Assembly: GCA_015183035.1 (NCBI GenBank)
Contig: JACZZP010000030.1
Location: 1 to 46,139 of the forward strand
Origin: Meloidogyne chitwoodi
Lineage: Eukaryota > Nematoda > Chromadorea > Rhabditida > Meloidogynidae
Length of the DNA: 46,139 nucleotides
Direction: 5' to 3'
The notes under the pieces: model-generated
Told to the model about the DNA's origin: nothing
The model's input: the letters and a program-made list of their open reading frames with translations, nothing else
The model's database searches: none
Program-made: the position numbers and the translations under genes
Part shown: positions 31,370-43,826 of the stretch, piece by piece
How positions within the stretch are numbered: the first letter of the stretch is position 1
Layout of the letters: each line of letters starts with the position of its first letter

Positions 31370-31876
31370 GCAACCAATAACTTAGGTCACAATATTTATT
31401 GCAACCAATAATTTAGGTCACAATAGTTATAATAAAATGCAACCAATAACTTAGGTCACAATTTTTATTGCAACCAGTAATTTAGGTCACAATAGTTATA
31501 ATAAAATGCAACCAATAACTTAGGTCACAATATTTATTGCAACCAATAATTTAGGTCACAATAGTTATAATAAAATGCAACCAATAACTTAGGTCACAAT
31601 TTTTATTGCAACCAGTAATTTAGGTCACAATAGTTATAATAAAATGCAACCAATAACTTAGGTCACAATTTTTATTGCAACCAGTAATTTAGGTCACAAT
31701 AGTTATAATAAAATGCAACCAATAACTTAGGTCACAATTTTTATTGCAACCAGTAATTTAGGTCACAATAGTTATAATAAAATGCAACCAATAACTTAGG
31801 TCACAATTTTTATTGCAACCAGTAATTTAGGTCACAATAGTTATAATAAAATGCAACCAATAACTTAGGTCACAAA
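31370..31876 (+). repeat. 69-bp tandem array (7+ copies) with AGGTCA boxes
   Basis: Period 69, with unit starts at 31370, 31439, 31508, 31577, 31646, 31715 and 31784, then a partial unit from 31853. Each unit is two related halves of about 31 and 38 bases, each carrying TTAGGTCACAA, so AGGTCA recurs about 15 times. The second half reads AATTTAGGTCA. Later copies are nearly identical while the first and third share a TATTTATT/CCAATAA variant, suggesting recent unit duplication. Confidence 0.95.
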
Positions 31877-32302
31877 TTATAAATACAATTGACGCCAGCG
31901 TTTAGGCTTTCAATTATTACTCAATAAAAAAAACATAATTAAAATTTAAATTAATAAATCAATTTTTTATAACTAAGACCCAATAGTGAAATATTTAATA
32001 TTTTACATAACCTTTTTTATGAATAGTCTTATTTTCTATAGTTGAATGTTTTTGATGTTGGTGATAATTATTTATTTTAATTTAATAATTTTTATAAATT
32101 AATTTTAATTAAATAATATATATTAGTGTATTAGGGGGAGGGTGGTAACTACTTTACTTTTGGTCCTACTAACTACTCTGAATGGGTTAACTACTAAAAT
32201 TATAATTTATATTTTGATTAAATTATTTTAATTTTATATTAATTTTAATAACTAATTTAGCTTAAAAGCTAACTTATATTATTCACACCAAAATTATATA
32301 AT
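31877..32302. other. Non-coding spacer between tandem arrays
   Basis: AT-rich with no gene. It contains a T-A-C-C/A repeat-like patch (GGTAACTACTTTACT, CCTACTAACTACTC, GGTTAACTACTAA near 32140-32200), possibly a diverged relative of the following array. Confidence 0.4.
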
Positions 32303-32713
32303 ATAGGGGAAGGCTATACCCAAGATTGATTACAGACTAAGAACTCTAACAAAACGCAAGAGTCCCAGAAGTAACCAAAAATAGATATAGGGAAGGCTAT
32401 ACCCAAGATTGATTACAGACTAAGAACTCTAACAAAACGCAAGAGTCCCAGAAGTAACCAAAAATAGATATAGGGAAGGCTATACCCAAGATTGATTACA
32501 GACTAAGAACTCTAACAAAACGCAAGAGTCCCAGAAGTAACCAAAAATAGATATAGGGAAGGCTATACCCAAGATTGATTACAGACTAAGAACTCTAACA
32601 AAACGCAAGAGTCCCAGAAGTAACCAAAAAAAGATATAGGGGAGAGAGATAACTAATTAGTAACCCTTTAAAGTCTAACAAACGCTAACCATTAAAGATT
32701 TACCAAAAAAATT
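32303..32713 (+). repeat. 83-bp tandem array, four copies plus a diverged fifth
   Basis: AGGCTATACCC recurs at 32311, 32394, 32477 and 32560 (period 83); the first four units are almost identical. A diverged fifth unit follows from about 32635 (ATATAGGGGAGAG...CTAACAAACGCTAACC). Each good unit has ACTCT-(11 nt)-AGAGT, a short potential stem (for example 32343-32363). No open frame spans the array. Confidence 0.93.
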
Positions 32714-33507
32714 ATAGAGGGAATCACATGTCTAAAACTTTTCCTTTTTTTTACTTCAATCATAAATAAGTATTAGAATTTATTTATTAAAAATGTGAAA
32801 GAATAGAAAGAAACTTCTCAATAGAAAGACTGGGAAGGAGAGAAACAATAAAAATTATTCTAAAAATTTTTTTCAAAAATTTTTCCGTAGTTTTTTTAAT
32901 TTTATTCATTTAAATTAAAAATTTTTTTATAAATTATAAATAAAAAAAATAAATAAATAATATATCAGAGAAAAGTGTGTATAAACGCAACAAATCTCTT
33001 ACTATATAAAAAATAAATAAATAAAGATATGAAATTTATTAAAAAATTAAATTAAAATATTAGAAAATTTAGAATATAAAAATAAAATAATAAATAAATA
33101 AATAAAAATGTTTTTGAAGGAAAAATATTAATTTTAAAAGGGAAGGAAAAATCAATTTGAATGGTTGGTTATTTCCTTAAAAAATGGCTTGGTAAAGAAA
33201 AATAGGTCAATAATTACTTGAATTGCCTATTTTCTCTTTTTTCATATTTTCTCACTCTTCTTTTTTTTCATATTTTTCATCCATATATATTTGCCCCCGA
33301 CTTTTCAATTCCTTATTATATATTTAAATAATTTTGCCTAATCCCTCCTATCTTAATATAAACGAAGGAAAATTGCCCTATTACAGTGTTGCGCAATTAT
33401 TTGGGTAGAGAAGAGTGGACCATGGTCTAAAGATCACCTCATAAAATCATTTAAAATTTTAATTACTTTTTATTCTCTATTTTTTATTCAAATAACGTAC
33501 CTCTAAT
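32714..33507. other. Non-coding AT-rich region before right terminal repeat
   Basis: Nothing gene-like on either strand. TAAATAAATAAA simple sequence lies near 32930-33110, and a slightly GC-richer patch (33350-33440) holds no open frame of note. Confidence 0.5.
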
Positions 33508-34405
33508 ATCACTCTAACATAAGTATTTGAGTCTTAGATATGTTTTACAAAATTTTTATTTTAAGTTTTACTTATGTCGGTAACTTCAAAGCATCCTAAT
33601 TAGTTAAAGTTTAAAAATTAAAAAAAATTTTAAAATTAAAAAGTTTTAAAAATTAAAGTTTAAAAAATTCAAAAAGTTTTTTAAAAAAAAAAGTTTTAAA
33701 AATTTAAAAGTTTAAAATTAAAAAAAAAAGTTTTAAAGTTTCAAAAGGTTTCCACTGGCACTAAAACACTTAATTAAAATCCCCCTAATCCTTGGCGGTT
33801 CTTATTAGATGTTCGGTAACTTCAGAGCATCCTAATTAGTTAAAATTTCAAAAAAGTTTTTAAAAAAGTTTTAAAAATTAAAAAGTTTAAAAAATTCAAA
33901 AAGTTTTTTAAAAAAAAAGTTTAAAAAAGTTTTAACAAATAAAGTTTCAAAAATTTAAAAAGTTTTAAAAATTCAAAAAAGTTTTTAAAAAAGTTTTAAA
34001 AATTAAAAAGTTTAAAAAATTCAAAAAGTTTTAAAAAAAAAAAGTTTCAAAAAAGTTTTAACAAATAAAGTTTCAAAATTTAATTTAAAATTAATAAAAG
34101 TTTTACAAAAGTTTCAAAATTTTAAAAGTTTAAAAAAAGTTTTTAAAAAATAAAAGTTTAAAAAATTCAAAATGTTTTTTAAAAAAAGTTTCAAAAATTT
34201 AAAGTTTTCCCTCGCGCACTAAAAAGTTTTCCCCGTCGCGCACTAAAAAACTCTTTACCACAATTAGTTGTCGGCATTCCTTTGATTTCCCGCACAAAAC
34301 CCCTTACACCTTTTAGTTACTAATTGGTCTATTTTAGGCGTAAAAATCCCTTTGATCTTTGTCGGCATTATTGACACCCACGACGGTCCCGTCGCTCTTA
34401 CTACT
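33508..34405 (-). repeat. Right terminal inverted repeat (expanded)
   Basis: Reverse complement of the left repeat, ending CTCTTACTACT at 34405, but 898 bases against 428. The extra length comes from additional AAAGTTTTT/AATTCAAAAAG-type units and a second copy of the GGTAACTTC(A)(A/G)AGCATCCTAATTAGTTAAA block (33579 and 33812). It also has a doubled GCGCACTAAAAA motif (about 34215 and 34236). Confidence 0.9.
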
Positions 34406-34411
34406 CATAAC
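34406..34411. other. Target-site duplication, right copy (CATAAC)
   Basis: Identical to 11824-11829 and immediately followed by TTTTTTCAATT, the normal satellite continuation. Confidence 0.95.
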
Positions 34412-37400
34412 TTTTTTCAATTTTATTTTTTTTGAATAATTTTTTTTTAAGGTTATTGGATATCAGATATCCAACCTTTTTTTATTAAAAAAAAAATTCA
34501 AGAATAATCTTGAAAAAAAAAATTATTATTTTTTTTTTATTTTTTTAGGGCCAAAATTTTAATATTTTGGCCCATAACTTTTTTCAATTTTATTTTTTTT
34601 AAATAATTTTTTTTTAAGGTTATTGGATATCAGATATCCAACCTTTTTTTTATTAAAAAAAAAATTCAAGAATAATCTTGAAAAAAAAAATTATTATTTT
34701 TTTTTTATTTTTTTAGGGCCAAAATTTTAATATTTTGGCCCATAACTTTTTTCAATTTTATTTTTTTTAAATAATTTTTTTTTAAGGTTATTGGATATCA
34801 GATATCCAACCTTTTTTTTATTAAAAAAAAAAATTCAAGAATAATCTTGAAAAAAAAAATTATTATTTTTTTTTTATTTTTTTAGGGCCAAAATTTTAAT
34901 ATTTTGGCCCATAACTTTTTTCAATTTTATTTTTTTTAAATAATTTTTTTTTAAGGTTATTGGATATCAGATATCCAACCTTTTTTTTATTAAAAAAAAA
35001 ATTCAAGAATAATCTTGAAAAAAAAAATTATTATTTTTTTTTTATTTTTTTAGGGCCAAAATTTTAATATTTTGGCCCATAACTTTTTTCAATTTTATTT
35101 TTTTTAAATAATTTTTTTTTAAGGTTATTGGATATCAGATATCCAACCTTTTTTTTATTAAAAAAAAAAATTCAAGAATAATCTTGAAAAAAAAAATTAT
35201 TATTTTTTTTTTATTTTTTTAGGGCCAAAATTTTAATATTTTGGCCCATAACTTTTTTCAATTTTATTTTTTTTAAATAATTTTTTTTTAAGGTTATTGG
35301 ATATCAGATATCCAACCTTTTTTTTATTAAAAAAAAAATTCAAGAATAATCTTGAAAAAAAAAATTATTATTTTTTTTTTATTTTTTTAGGGCCAAAATT
35401 TTAATATTTTGGCCCATAACTTTTTTCAATTTTATTTTTTTTAAATAATTTTTTTTTAAGGTTATTGGATATCAGATATCCAACCTTTTTTTATTAAAAA
35501 AAAAAATTCAAGAATAATCTTGAAAAAAAAAATTATTATTTTTTTTTATTTTTTTAGGGCCAAAATTTTAATATTTTGGCCCATAACTTTTTTCAATTTT
35601 ATTTTTTTTAAATAATTTTTTTTTAAGGTTATTGGATATCAGATATCCAACCTTTTTTTTATTAAAAAAAAAATTCAAGAATAATCTTGAAAAAAAAAAT
35701 TATTATTTTTTTTTTATTTTTTTAGGGCCAAAATTTTAATATTTTGGCCCATAACTTTTTTCAATTTTATTTTTTTTAAATAATTTTTTTTTAAGGTTAT
35801 TGGATATCAGATATCCAACCTTTTTTTTATTAAAAAAAAAATTCAAGAATAATCTTGAAAAAAAAAATTATTATTTTTTTTTTATTTTTTTAGGGCCAAA
35901 ATTTTAATATTTTGGCCCATAACTTTTTTCAATTTTATTTTTTTTAAATAATTTTTTTTTAAGGTTATTGGATATCAGATATCCAACCTTTTTTTTATTA
36001 AAAAAAAAAATTCAAGAATAATCTTGAAAAAAAAAATTATTATTTTTTTTTTATTTTTTTAGGGCCAAAATTTTAATATTTTGGCCCATAACTTTTTTCA
36101 ATTTTATTTTTTTTAAATAATTTTTTTTTAAGGTTATTGGATATCAGATATCCAACCTTTTTTTTATTAAAAAAAAAATTCAAGAATAATCTTGAAAAAA
36201 AAAATTATTATTTTTTTTTTATTTTTTTAGGGCCAAAATTTTAATATTTTGGCCCATAACTTTTTTCAATTTTATTTTTTTTAAATAATTTTTTTTTAAG
36301 GTTATTGGATATCAGATATCCAACCTTTTTTTTATTAAAAAAAAAATTCAAGAATAATCTTGAAAAAAAAAATTATTATTTTTTTTTTATTTTTTTAGGG
36401 CCAAAATTTTAATATTTTGGCCCATAACTTTTTTCAATTTTATTTTTTTTAAATAATTTTTTTTTAAGGTTATTGGATATCAGATATCCAACCTTTTTTT
36501 TATTAAAAAAAAAATTCAAGAATAATCTTGAAAAAAAAAATTATTATTTTTTTTTTATTTTTTTAGGGCCAAAATTTTAATATTTTGGCCCATAACTTTT
36601 TTCAATTTTATTTTTTTTTAAGGTTATTGGATATGAGATATCCAAATTTTTTTATTAAAAAAAAAATTCAAGAATAATCTTGAAAAAAAAAAATTATTAT
36701 TTTTTTTTTATTTTTTTAGGGCCAAATTTTTAATATTTTGGCCCATAACTTTTTTCAATTTTATTTTTTTTAAATAATTTTTTTTTAAGGTTATTGGATA
36801 TCAGATATCCAACCTTTTTTTTATTAAAAAAAAAATTCAAGAATAATCTTGAAAAAAAAAATTATTATTTTTTTTTTATTTTTTTAGGGCCAAAATTTTA
36901 ATATTTTGGCCCATAACTTTTTTCAATTTTATTTTTTTTAAATAATTTTTTTTTAAGGTTATTGGATATCAGATATCCAACCTTTTTTTTATTAAAAAAA
37001 AAAATTCAAGAATAATCTTGAAAAAAAAAATTATTATTTTTTTTTTATTTTTTTAGGGCCAAAATTTTAATATTTTGGCCCATAACTTTTTTCAATTTTA
37101 TTTTTTTTAAATAATTTTTTTTTAAGGTTATTGGATATCAGATATCCAACCTTTTTTTTATTAAAAAAAAAATTCAAGAATAATCTTGAAAAAAAAAATT
37201 ATTATTTTTTTTTTATTTTTTTAGGGCCAAAATTTTAATATTTTGGCCCATAACTTTTTTCAATTTTATTTTTTTTAAATAATTTTTTTTTAAGGTTATT
37301 GGATATCAGATATCCAACCTTTTTTTTATTAAAAAAAAAATTCAAGAATAATCTTGAAAAAAAAAATTATTATTTTTTTTTTATTTTTTTAGGGCCAAAA

Positions 37401-40400
37401 TTTTAATATTTTGGCCCATAACTTTTTTCAATTTTATTTTTTTTAAATAATTTTTTTTTAAGGTTATTGGATATCAGATATCCAACCTTTTTTTTATTAA
37501 AAAAAAAATTCAAGAATAATCTTGAAAAAAAAAATTATTATTTTTTTTTTATTTTTTTAGGGCCAAAATTTTAATATTTTGGCCCATAACTTTTTTCAAT
37601 TTTATTTTTTTTAAATAATTTTTTTTTAAGGTTATTGGATATCAGATATCCAACCTTTTTTTTATTAAAAAAAAAAATTCAAGAATAATCTTGAAAAAAA
37701 AAATTATTATTTTTTTTTTATTTTTTTAGGGCCAAAATTTTAATATTTTGGCCCATAACTTTTTTCAATTTTATTTTTTTTAAATAATTTTTTTTTAAGG
37801 TTATTGGATATCAGATATCCAACCTTTTTTTTATTAAAAAAAAAATTCAAGAATAATCTTGAAAAAAAAAATTATTATTTTTTTTTTATTTTTTTAGGGC
37901 CAAAATTTTAATATTTTGGCCCATAACTTTTTTCAATTTTATTTTTTTTAAATAATTTTTTTTTAAGGTTATTGGATATCAGATATCCAACCTTTTTTTT
38001 ATTAAAAAAAAAATTCAAGAATAATCTTGAAAAAAAAAATTATTATTTTTTTTTTATTTTTTTAGGGCCAAAATTTTAATATTTTGGCCCATAACTTTTT
38101 TCAATTTTATTTTTTTTAAATAATTTTTTTTTAAGGTTATTGGATATCAGATATCCAACCTTTTTTTTATTAAAAAAAAAATTCAAGAATAATCTTGAAA
38201 AAAAAAATTATTATTTTTTTTTTATTTTTTTAGGGCCAAAATTTTAATATTTTGGCCCATAACTTTTTTCAATTTTATTTTTTTTAAATAATTTTTTTTT
38301 AAGGTTATTGGATATCAGATATCCAACCTTTTTTTTATTAAAAAAAAAAATTCAAGAATAATCTTGAAAAAAAAAATTATTATTTTTTTTTTATTTTTTT
38401 AGGGCCAAAATTTTAATATTTTGGCCCATAACTTTTTTCAATTTTATTTTTTTTAAATAATTTTTTTTTAAGGTTATTGGATATCAGATATCCAACCTTT
38501 TTTTTATTAAAAAAAAAATTCAAGAATAATCTTGAAAAAAAAAATTATTATTTTTTTTTTATTTTTTTAGGGCCAAAATTTTAATATTTTGGCCCATAAC
38601 TTTTTTCAATTTTATTTTTTTTAAATAATTTTTTTTTAAGGTTATTGGATATCAGATATCCAACCTTTTTTTTATTAAAAAAAAAAATTCAAGAATAATC
38701 TTGAAAAAAAAAATTATTATTTTTTTTTTATTTTTTTAGGGCCAAAATTTTAATATTTTGGCCCATAACTTTTTTCAATTTTATTTTTTTTAAATAATTT
38801 TTTTTTAAGGTTATTGGATATCAGATATCCAACCTTTTTTTTATTAAAAAAAAAATTCAAGAATAATCTTGAAAAAAAAAATTATTATTTTTTTTTTATT
38901 TTTTTAGGGCCAAAATTTTAATATTTTGGCCCATAACTTTTTTCAATTTTATTTTTTTTAAATAATTTTTTTTTAAGGTTATTGGATATCAGATATCCAA
39001 CCTTTTTTTTATTAAAAAAAAAATTCAAGAATAATCTTGAAAAAAAAAATTATTATTTTTTTTTTATTTTTTTAGGGCCAAAATTTTAATATTTTGGCCC
39101 ATAACTTTTTTCAATTTTATTTTTTTTAAATAATTTTTTTTTAAGGTTATTGGATATCAGATATCCAACCTTTTTTTTATTAAAAAAAAAATTCAAGAAT
39201 AATCTTGAAAAAAAAAATTATTATTTTTTTTTTATTTTTTTAGGGCCAAAATTTTAATATTTTGGCCCATAACTTTTTTCAATTTTATTTTTTTTGAATA
39301 ATTTTTTTTTAAGGTTATTGGATATGAGATATCCAACCTTTTTTTTATTAAAAAAAAAATTCAAGAATAATCTTGAAAAAAAAAAATTATTATTTTTTTT
39401 TTATTTTTTTAGGGCCAAAATTTTAATATTTTGGCCCATAACTTTTTTCAATTTTATTTTTTTTGAATAATTTTTTTTTAAGGTTATTGGATATGAGATA
39501 TCCAACCTTTTTTTTATTAAAAAAAAAATTCAAGAATAATCTTGAAAAAAAAAAATTATTATTTTTTTTTTATTTTTTTAGGGCCAAATTTTTAATATTT
39601 TGGCCCATAACTTTTTTCAATTTTATTTTTTTTTAAGGTTATTGGATATGAGATATCCAAATTTTTTTATTAAAAAAAAAATTCAAGAATAATCTTGAAA
39701 AAAAAAAATTATTATTTTTTTTTTATTTTTTTAGGGCCAAATTTTTAATATTTTGGCCCATAACTTTTTTCAATTTTATTTTTTTTAAATAATTTTTTTT
39801 TAAGGTTATTGGATATGAGATATCCAACCTTTTTTTATTAAAAAAAAAATTCAAGAATAATCTTGAAAAAAAAAAATTATTATTTTTTTTTATTTTTTTA
39901 GGGCCAAATTTTTAATATTTTGGCCCATAACTTTTTTCAATTTTATTTTTTTTAAATAATTTTTTTTTAAGGTTATTGGATATGAGATATCCAACCTTTT
40001 TTTATTAAAAAAAAAATTCAAGAATAATCTTGAAAAAAAAAATTATTATTTTTTTTTTATTTTTTTAGGGCCAAATTTTTAATATTTTGGCCCATAACTT
40101 TTTTCAATTTTATTTTTTTTAAATAATTTTTTTTTAAGGTTATTGGATATGAGATATCCAACCTTTTTTTATTAAAAAAAAAATTCAAGAATAATCTTGA
40201 AAAAAAAAAATTATTATTTTTTTTTTATTTTTTTAGGGCCAAATTTTTAATATTTTGGCCCATAACTTTTTTCAATTTTATTTTTTTTAAATAATTTTTT
40301 TTTAAGGTTATTGGATATCAGATATCCAACCTTTTTTTTATTAAAAAAAAAATTCAAGAATAATCTTGAAAAAAAAAATTATTATTTTTTTTTTATTTTT

Positions 40401-43400
40401 TTAGGGCCAAAATTTTAATATTTTGGCCCATAACTTTTTTCAATTTTATTTTTTTTGAATAATTTTTTTTTAAGGTTATTGGATATGAGATATCCAACCT
40501 TTTTTTATTAAAAAAAAAATTCAAGAATAATCTTGAAAAAAAAAATTATTATTTTTTTTTTATTTTTTTAGGGCCAAAATTTTAATATTTTGGCCCATAA
40601 CTTTTTTCAATTTTATTTTTTTTAAATAATTTTTTTTTAAGGTTATTGGATATCAGATATCCAACCTTTTTTTTATTAAAAAAAAAATTCAAGAATAATC
40701 TTGAAAAAAAAAATTATTATTTTTTTTTTATTTTTTTAGGGCCAAAATTTTAATATTTTGGCCCATAACTTTTTTCAATTTTATTTTTTTTGAATAATTT
40801 TTTTTTAAGGTTATTGGATATGAGATATCCAACCTTTTTTTTATTAAAAAAAAAATTCAAGAATAATCTTGAAAAAAAAAAATTATTATTTTTTTTTTAT
40901 TTTTTTAGGGCCAAAATTTTAATATTTTGGCCCATAACTTTTTTCAATTTTATTTTTTTTGAATAATTTTTTTTTAAGGTTATTGGATATGAGATATCCA
41001 ACCTTTTTTTTATTAAAAAAAAAATTCAAGAATAATCTTGAAAAAAAAAAATTATTATTTTTTTTTTATTTTTTTAGGGCCAAATTTTTAATATTTTGGC
41101 CCATAACTTTTTTCAATTTTATTTTTTTTTAAGGTTATTGGATATGAGATATCCAAATTTTTTTATTAAAAAAAAAATTCAAGAATAATCTTGAAAAAAA
41201 AAAATTATTATTTTTTTTTTATTTTTTTAGGGCCAAATTTTTAATATTTTGGCCCATAACTTTTTTCAATTTTATTTTTTTTAAATAATTTTTTTTTAAG
41301 GTTATTGGATATGAGATATCCAACCTTTTTTTATTAAAAAAAAAATTCAAGAATAATCTTGAAAAAAAAAAATTATTATTTTTTTTTATTTTTTTAGGGC
41401 CAAATTTTTAATATTTTGGCCCATAACTTTTTTCAATTTTATTTTTTTTAAATAATTTTTTTTTAAGGTTATTGGATATGAGATATCCAACCTTTTTTTA
41501 TTAAAAAAAAAATTCAAGAATAATCTTGAAAAAAAAAATTATTATTTTTTTTTTATTTTTTTAGGGCCAAATTTTTAATATTTTGGCCCATAACTTTTTT
41601 CAATTTTATTTTTTTTAAATAATTTTTTTTTAAGGTTATTGGATATGAGATATCCAACCTTTTTTTATTAAAAAAAAAATTCAAGAATAATCTTGAAAAA
41701 AAAAAATTATTATTTTTTTTTTATTTTTTTAGGGCCAAATTTTTAATATTTTGGCCCATAACTTTTTTCAATTTTATTTTTTTTAAATAATTTTTTTTTA
41801 AGGTTATTGGATATCAGATATCCAACCTTTTTTTTATTAAAAAAAAAATTCAAGAATAATCTTGAAAAAAAAAATTATTATTTTTTTTTTATTTTTTTAG
41901 GGCCAAAATTTTAATATTTTGGCCCATAACTTTTTTCAATTTTATTTTTTTTGAATAATTTTTTTTTAAGGTTATTGGATATGAGATATCCAACCTTTTT
42001 TTTATTAAAAAAAAAATTCAAGAATAATCTTGAAAAAAAAAATTATTATTTTTTTTTTATTTTTTTAGGGCCAAAATTTTAATATTTTGGCCCATAACTT
42101 TTTTCAATTTTATTTTTTTTGAATAATTTTTTTTTAAGGTTATTGGATATGAGATATCCAACCTTTTTTTTATTAAAAAAAAAAATTCAAGAATAATCTT
42201 GAAAAAAAAAATTATTATTTTTTTTTTATTTTTTTAGGGCCAAAATTTTAATATTTTGGCCCATAACTTTTTTCAATTTTATTTTTTTTGAATAATTTTT
42301 TTTTAAGGTTATTGGATATGAGATATCCAACCTTTTTTTTATTAAAAAAAAAATTCAAGAATAATCTTGAAAAAAAAAATTATTATTTTTTTTTTATTTT
42401 TTTAGGGCCAAAATTTTAATATTTTGGCCCATAACTTTTTTCAATTTTATTTTTTTTGAATAATTTTTTTTTAAGGTTATTGGATATGAGATATCCAACC
42501 TTTTTTTTATTAAAAAAAAAAATTCAAGAATAATCTTGAAAAAAAAAAATTATTATTTTTTTTTTATTTTTTTAGGGCCAAAATTTTAATATTTTGGCCC
42601 ATAACTTTTTTCAATTTTATTTTTTTTGAATAATTTTTTTTTAAGGTTATTGGATATGAGATATCCAACTTTTTTTTTATTAAAAAAAAAAATTCAAGAA
42701 TAATCTTGAAAAAAAAAAATTATTATTTTTTTTTTATTTTTTTAGGGCCAAAATTTTAATATTTTGGCCCATAACTTTTTTCAATTTTATTTTTTTTGAA
42801 TAATTTTTTTTTAAGGTTATTGGATATGAGATATCCAACCTTTTTTTTATTAAAAAAAAAAATTCAAGAATAATCTTGAAAAAAAAAATTATTATTTTTT
42901 TTTTATTTTTTTAGGGCCAAAATTTTAATATTTTGGCCCATAACTTTTTTCAATTTTATTTTTTTTGAATAATTTTTTTTTAAGGTTATTGGATATGAGA
43001 TATCCAACCTTTTTTTTATTAAAAAAAAAAATTCAAGAATAATCTTGAAAAAAAAAATTATTATTTTTTTTTTATTTTTTTAGGGCAAAATTTTAATATT
43101 TTGGCCCATAACTTTTTTCAATTTTATTTTTTTTAAATAATTTTTTTTTAAGGTTATTGGATATGAGATATCCAACCTTTTTTTTATTAAAAAAAAAAAT
43201 TCAAGAATAATCTTGAAAAAAAAAAATTATTATTTTTTTTTTATTTTTTTAGGGCAAAATTTTAATATTTTGGCCCATAACTTTTTCAATTTTATTTTTT
43301 TTGAATAATTTTTTTTAAGGTTATTGGATATGAGAAATCCAACCTTTTTTTTATTAAAAAAAAAATTCAAGAATAATCTTGAAAAAAAAAATTATTATTT

Positions 43401-43826
43401 TTTTTTTATTTTTTTAGGGCCAAAATTTTAATATTTTGGCCCATAACTTTTTTCAATTTTATTTTTTTTGAATAATTTTTTTTAAGGTTATTGGATATGA
43501 GATATCCAACCTTTTTTTTATTAAAAAAAAAATTCAAGAATAATCTTGAAAAAAAAAAATTATTATTTTTTTTTTATTTTTTTAGGGCCAAAATTTTAAT
43601 ATTTTGGCCCATAACTTTTTTCAATTTTATTTTTTTTGAATAATTTTTTTTTAAGGTTATTGGATATGAGATATCCAACCTTTTTTTTATTAAAAAAAAA
43701 ATTCAAGAATAATCTTGAAAAAAAAAATTATTATTTTTTTTTTATTTTTTTAGGGCCAAAATTTTAATATTTTGGCCCATAACTTTTTTCAATTTTATTT
43801 TTTTTGAATAATTTTTTTTTTAAGGC
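34412..43826. repeat. ~168-bp AT-rich tandem satellite, right block
   Basis: About 56 monomers of the same satellite as on the left. From 34412 to ~39290 nearly all carry CAGATATCC; one short monomer near 36620 carries GAG and GCCAAATTTTT. From ~39300 onward GAGATATCC dominates. A short monomer (TTTTTTTTTAAGG, CCAAATTTTT) recurs at 39635 and 41131, marking a higher-order unit of 1,496 bp (nine monomers). The last monomer breaks off at TTTTAAGG and joins the second satellite at about 43826. No genes. Confidence 0.98.

Larger units (their letters stand above)
11830..34405. mobile_element. Polinton/Maverick DNA transposon, 22.6 kb, near complete
   Basis: The element is bounded by inverted repeats beginning AGTAGTAAGAGCGACGGGAC at both ends and flanked by a perfect 6-bp duplication. 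It encodes every core Polinton function: protein-primed DNA polymerase B, retroviral-type integrase, FtsK/HerA-type packaging ATPase, adenovirus-type cysteine protease, and major and minor jelly-roll capsid proteins. Length, terminal repeats and duplication size all match the family. Accessory genes occupy both ends of the coding region, and the last ~4 kb before the right repeat is non-coding and repeat-rich. The integrase is frameshifted, so this copy may be replication-competent but not autonomous for integration. The surrounding DNA is satellite, which makes the boundaries unambiguous. Confidence 0.97.

Noticed and set aside
31370..32713. Possible CRISPR-like arrays
   Set aside because: Units are contiguous tandem repeats without unique spacers, in a eukaryotic transposon.
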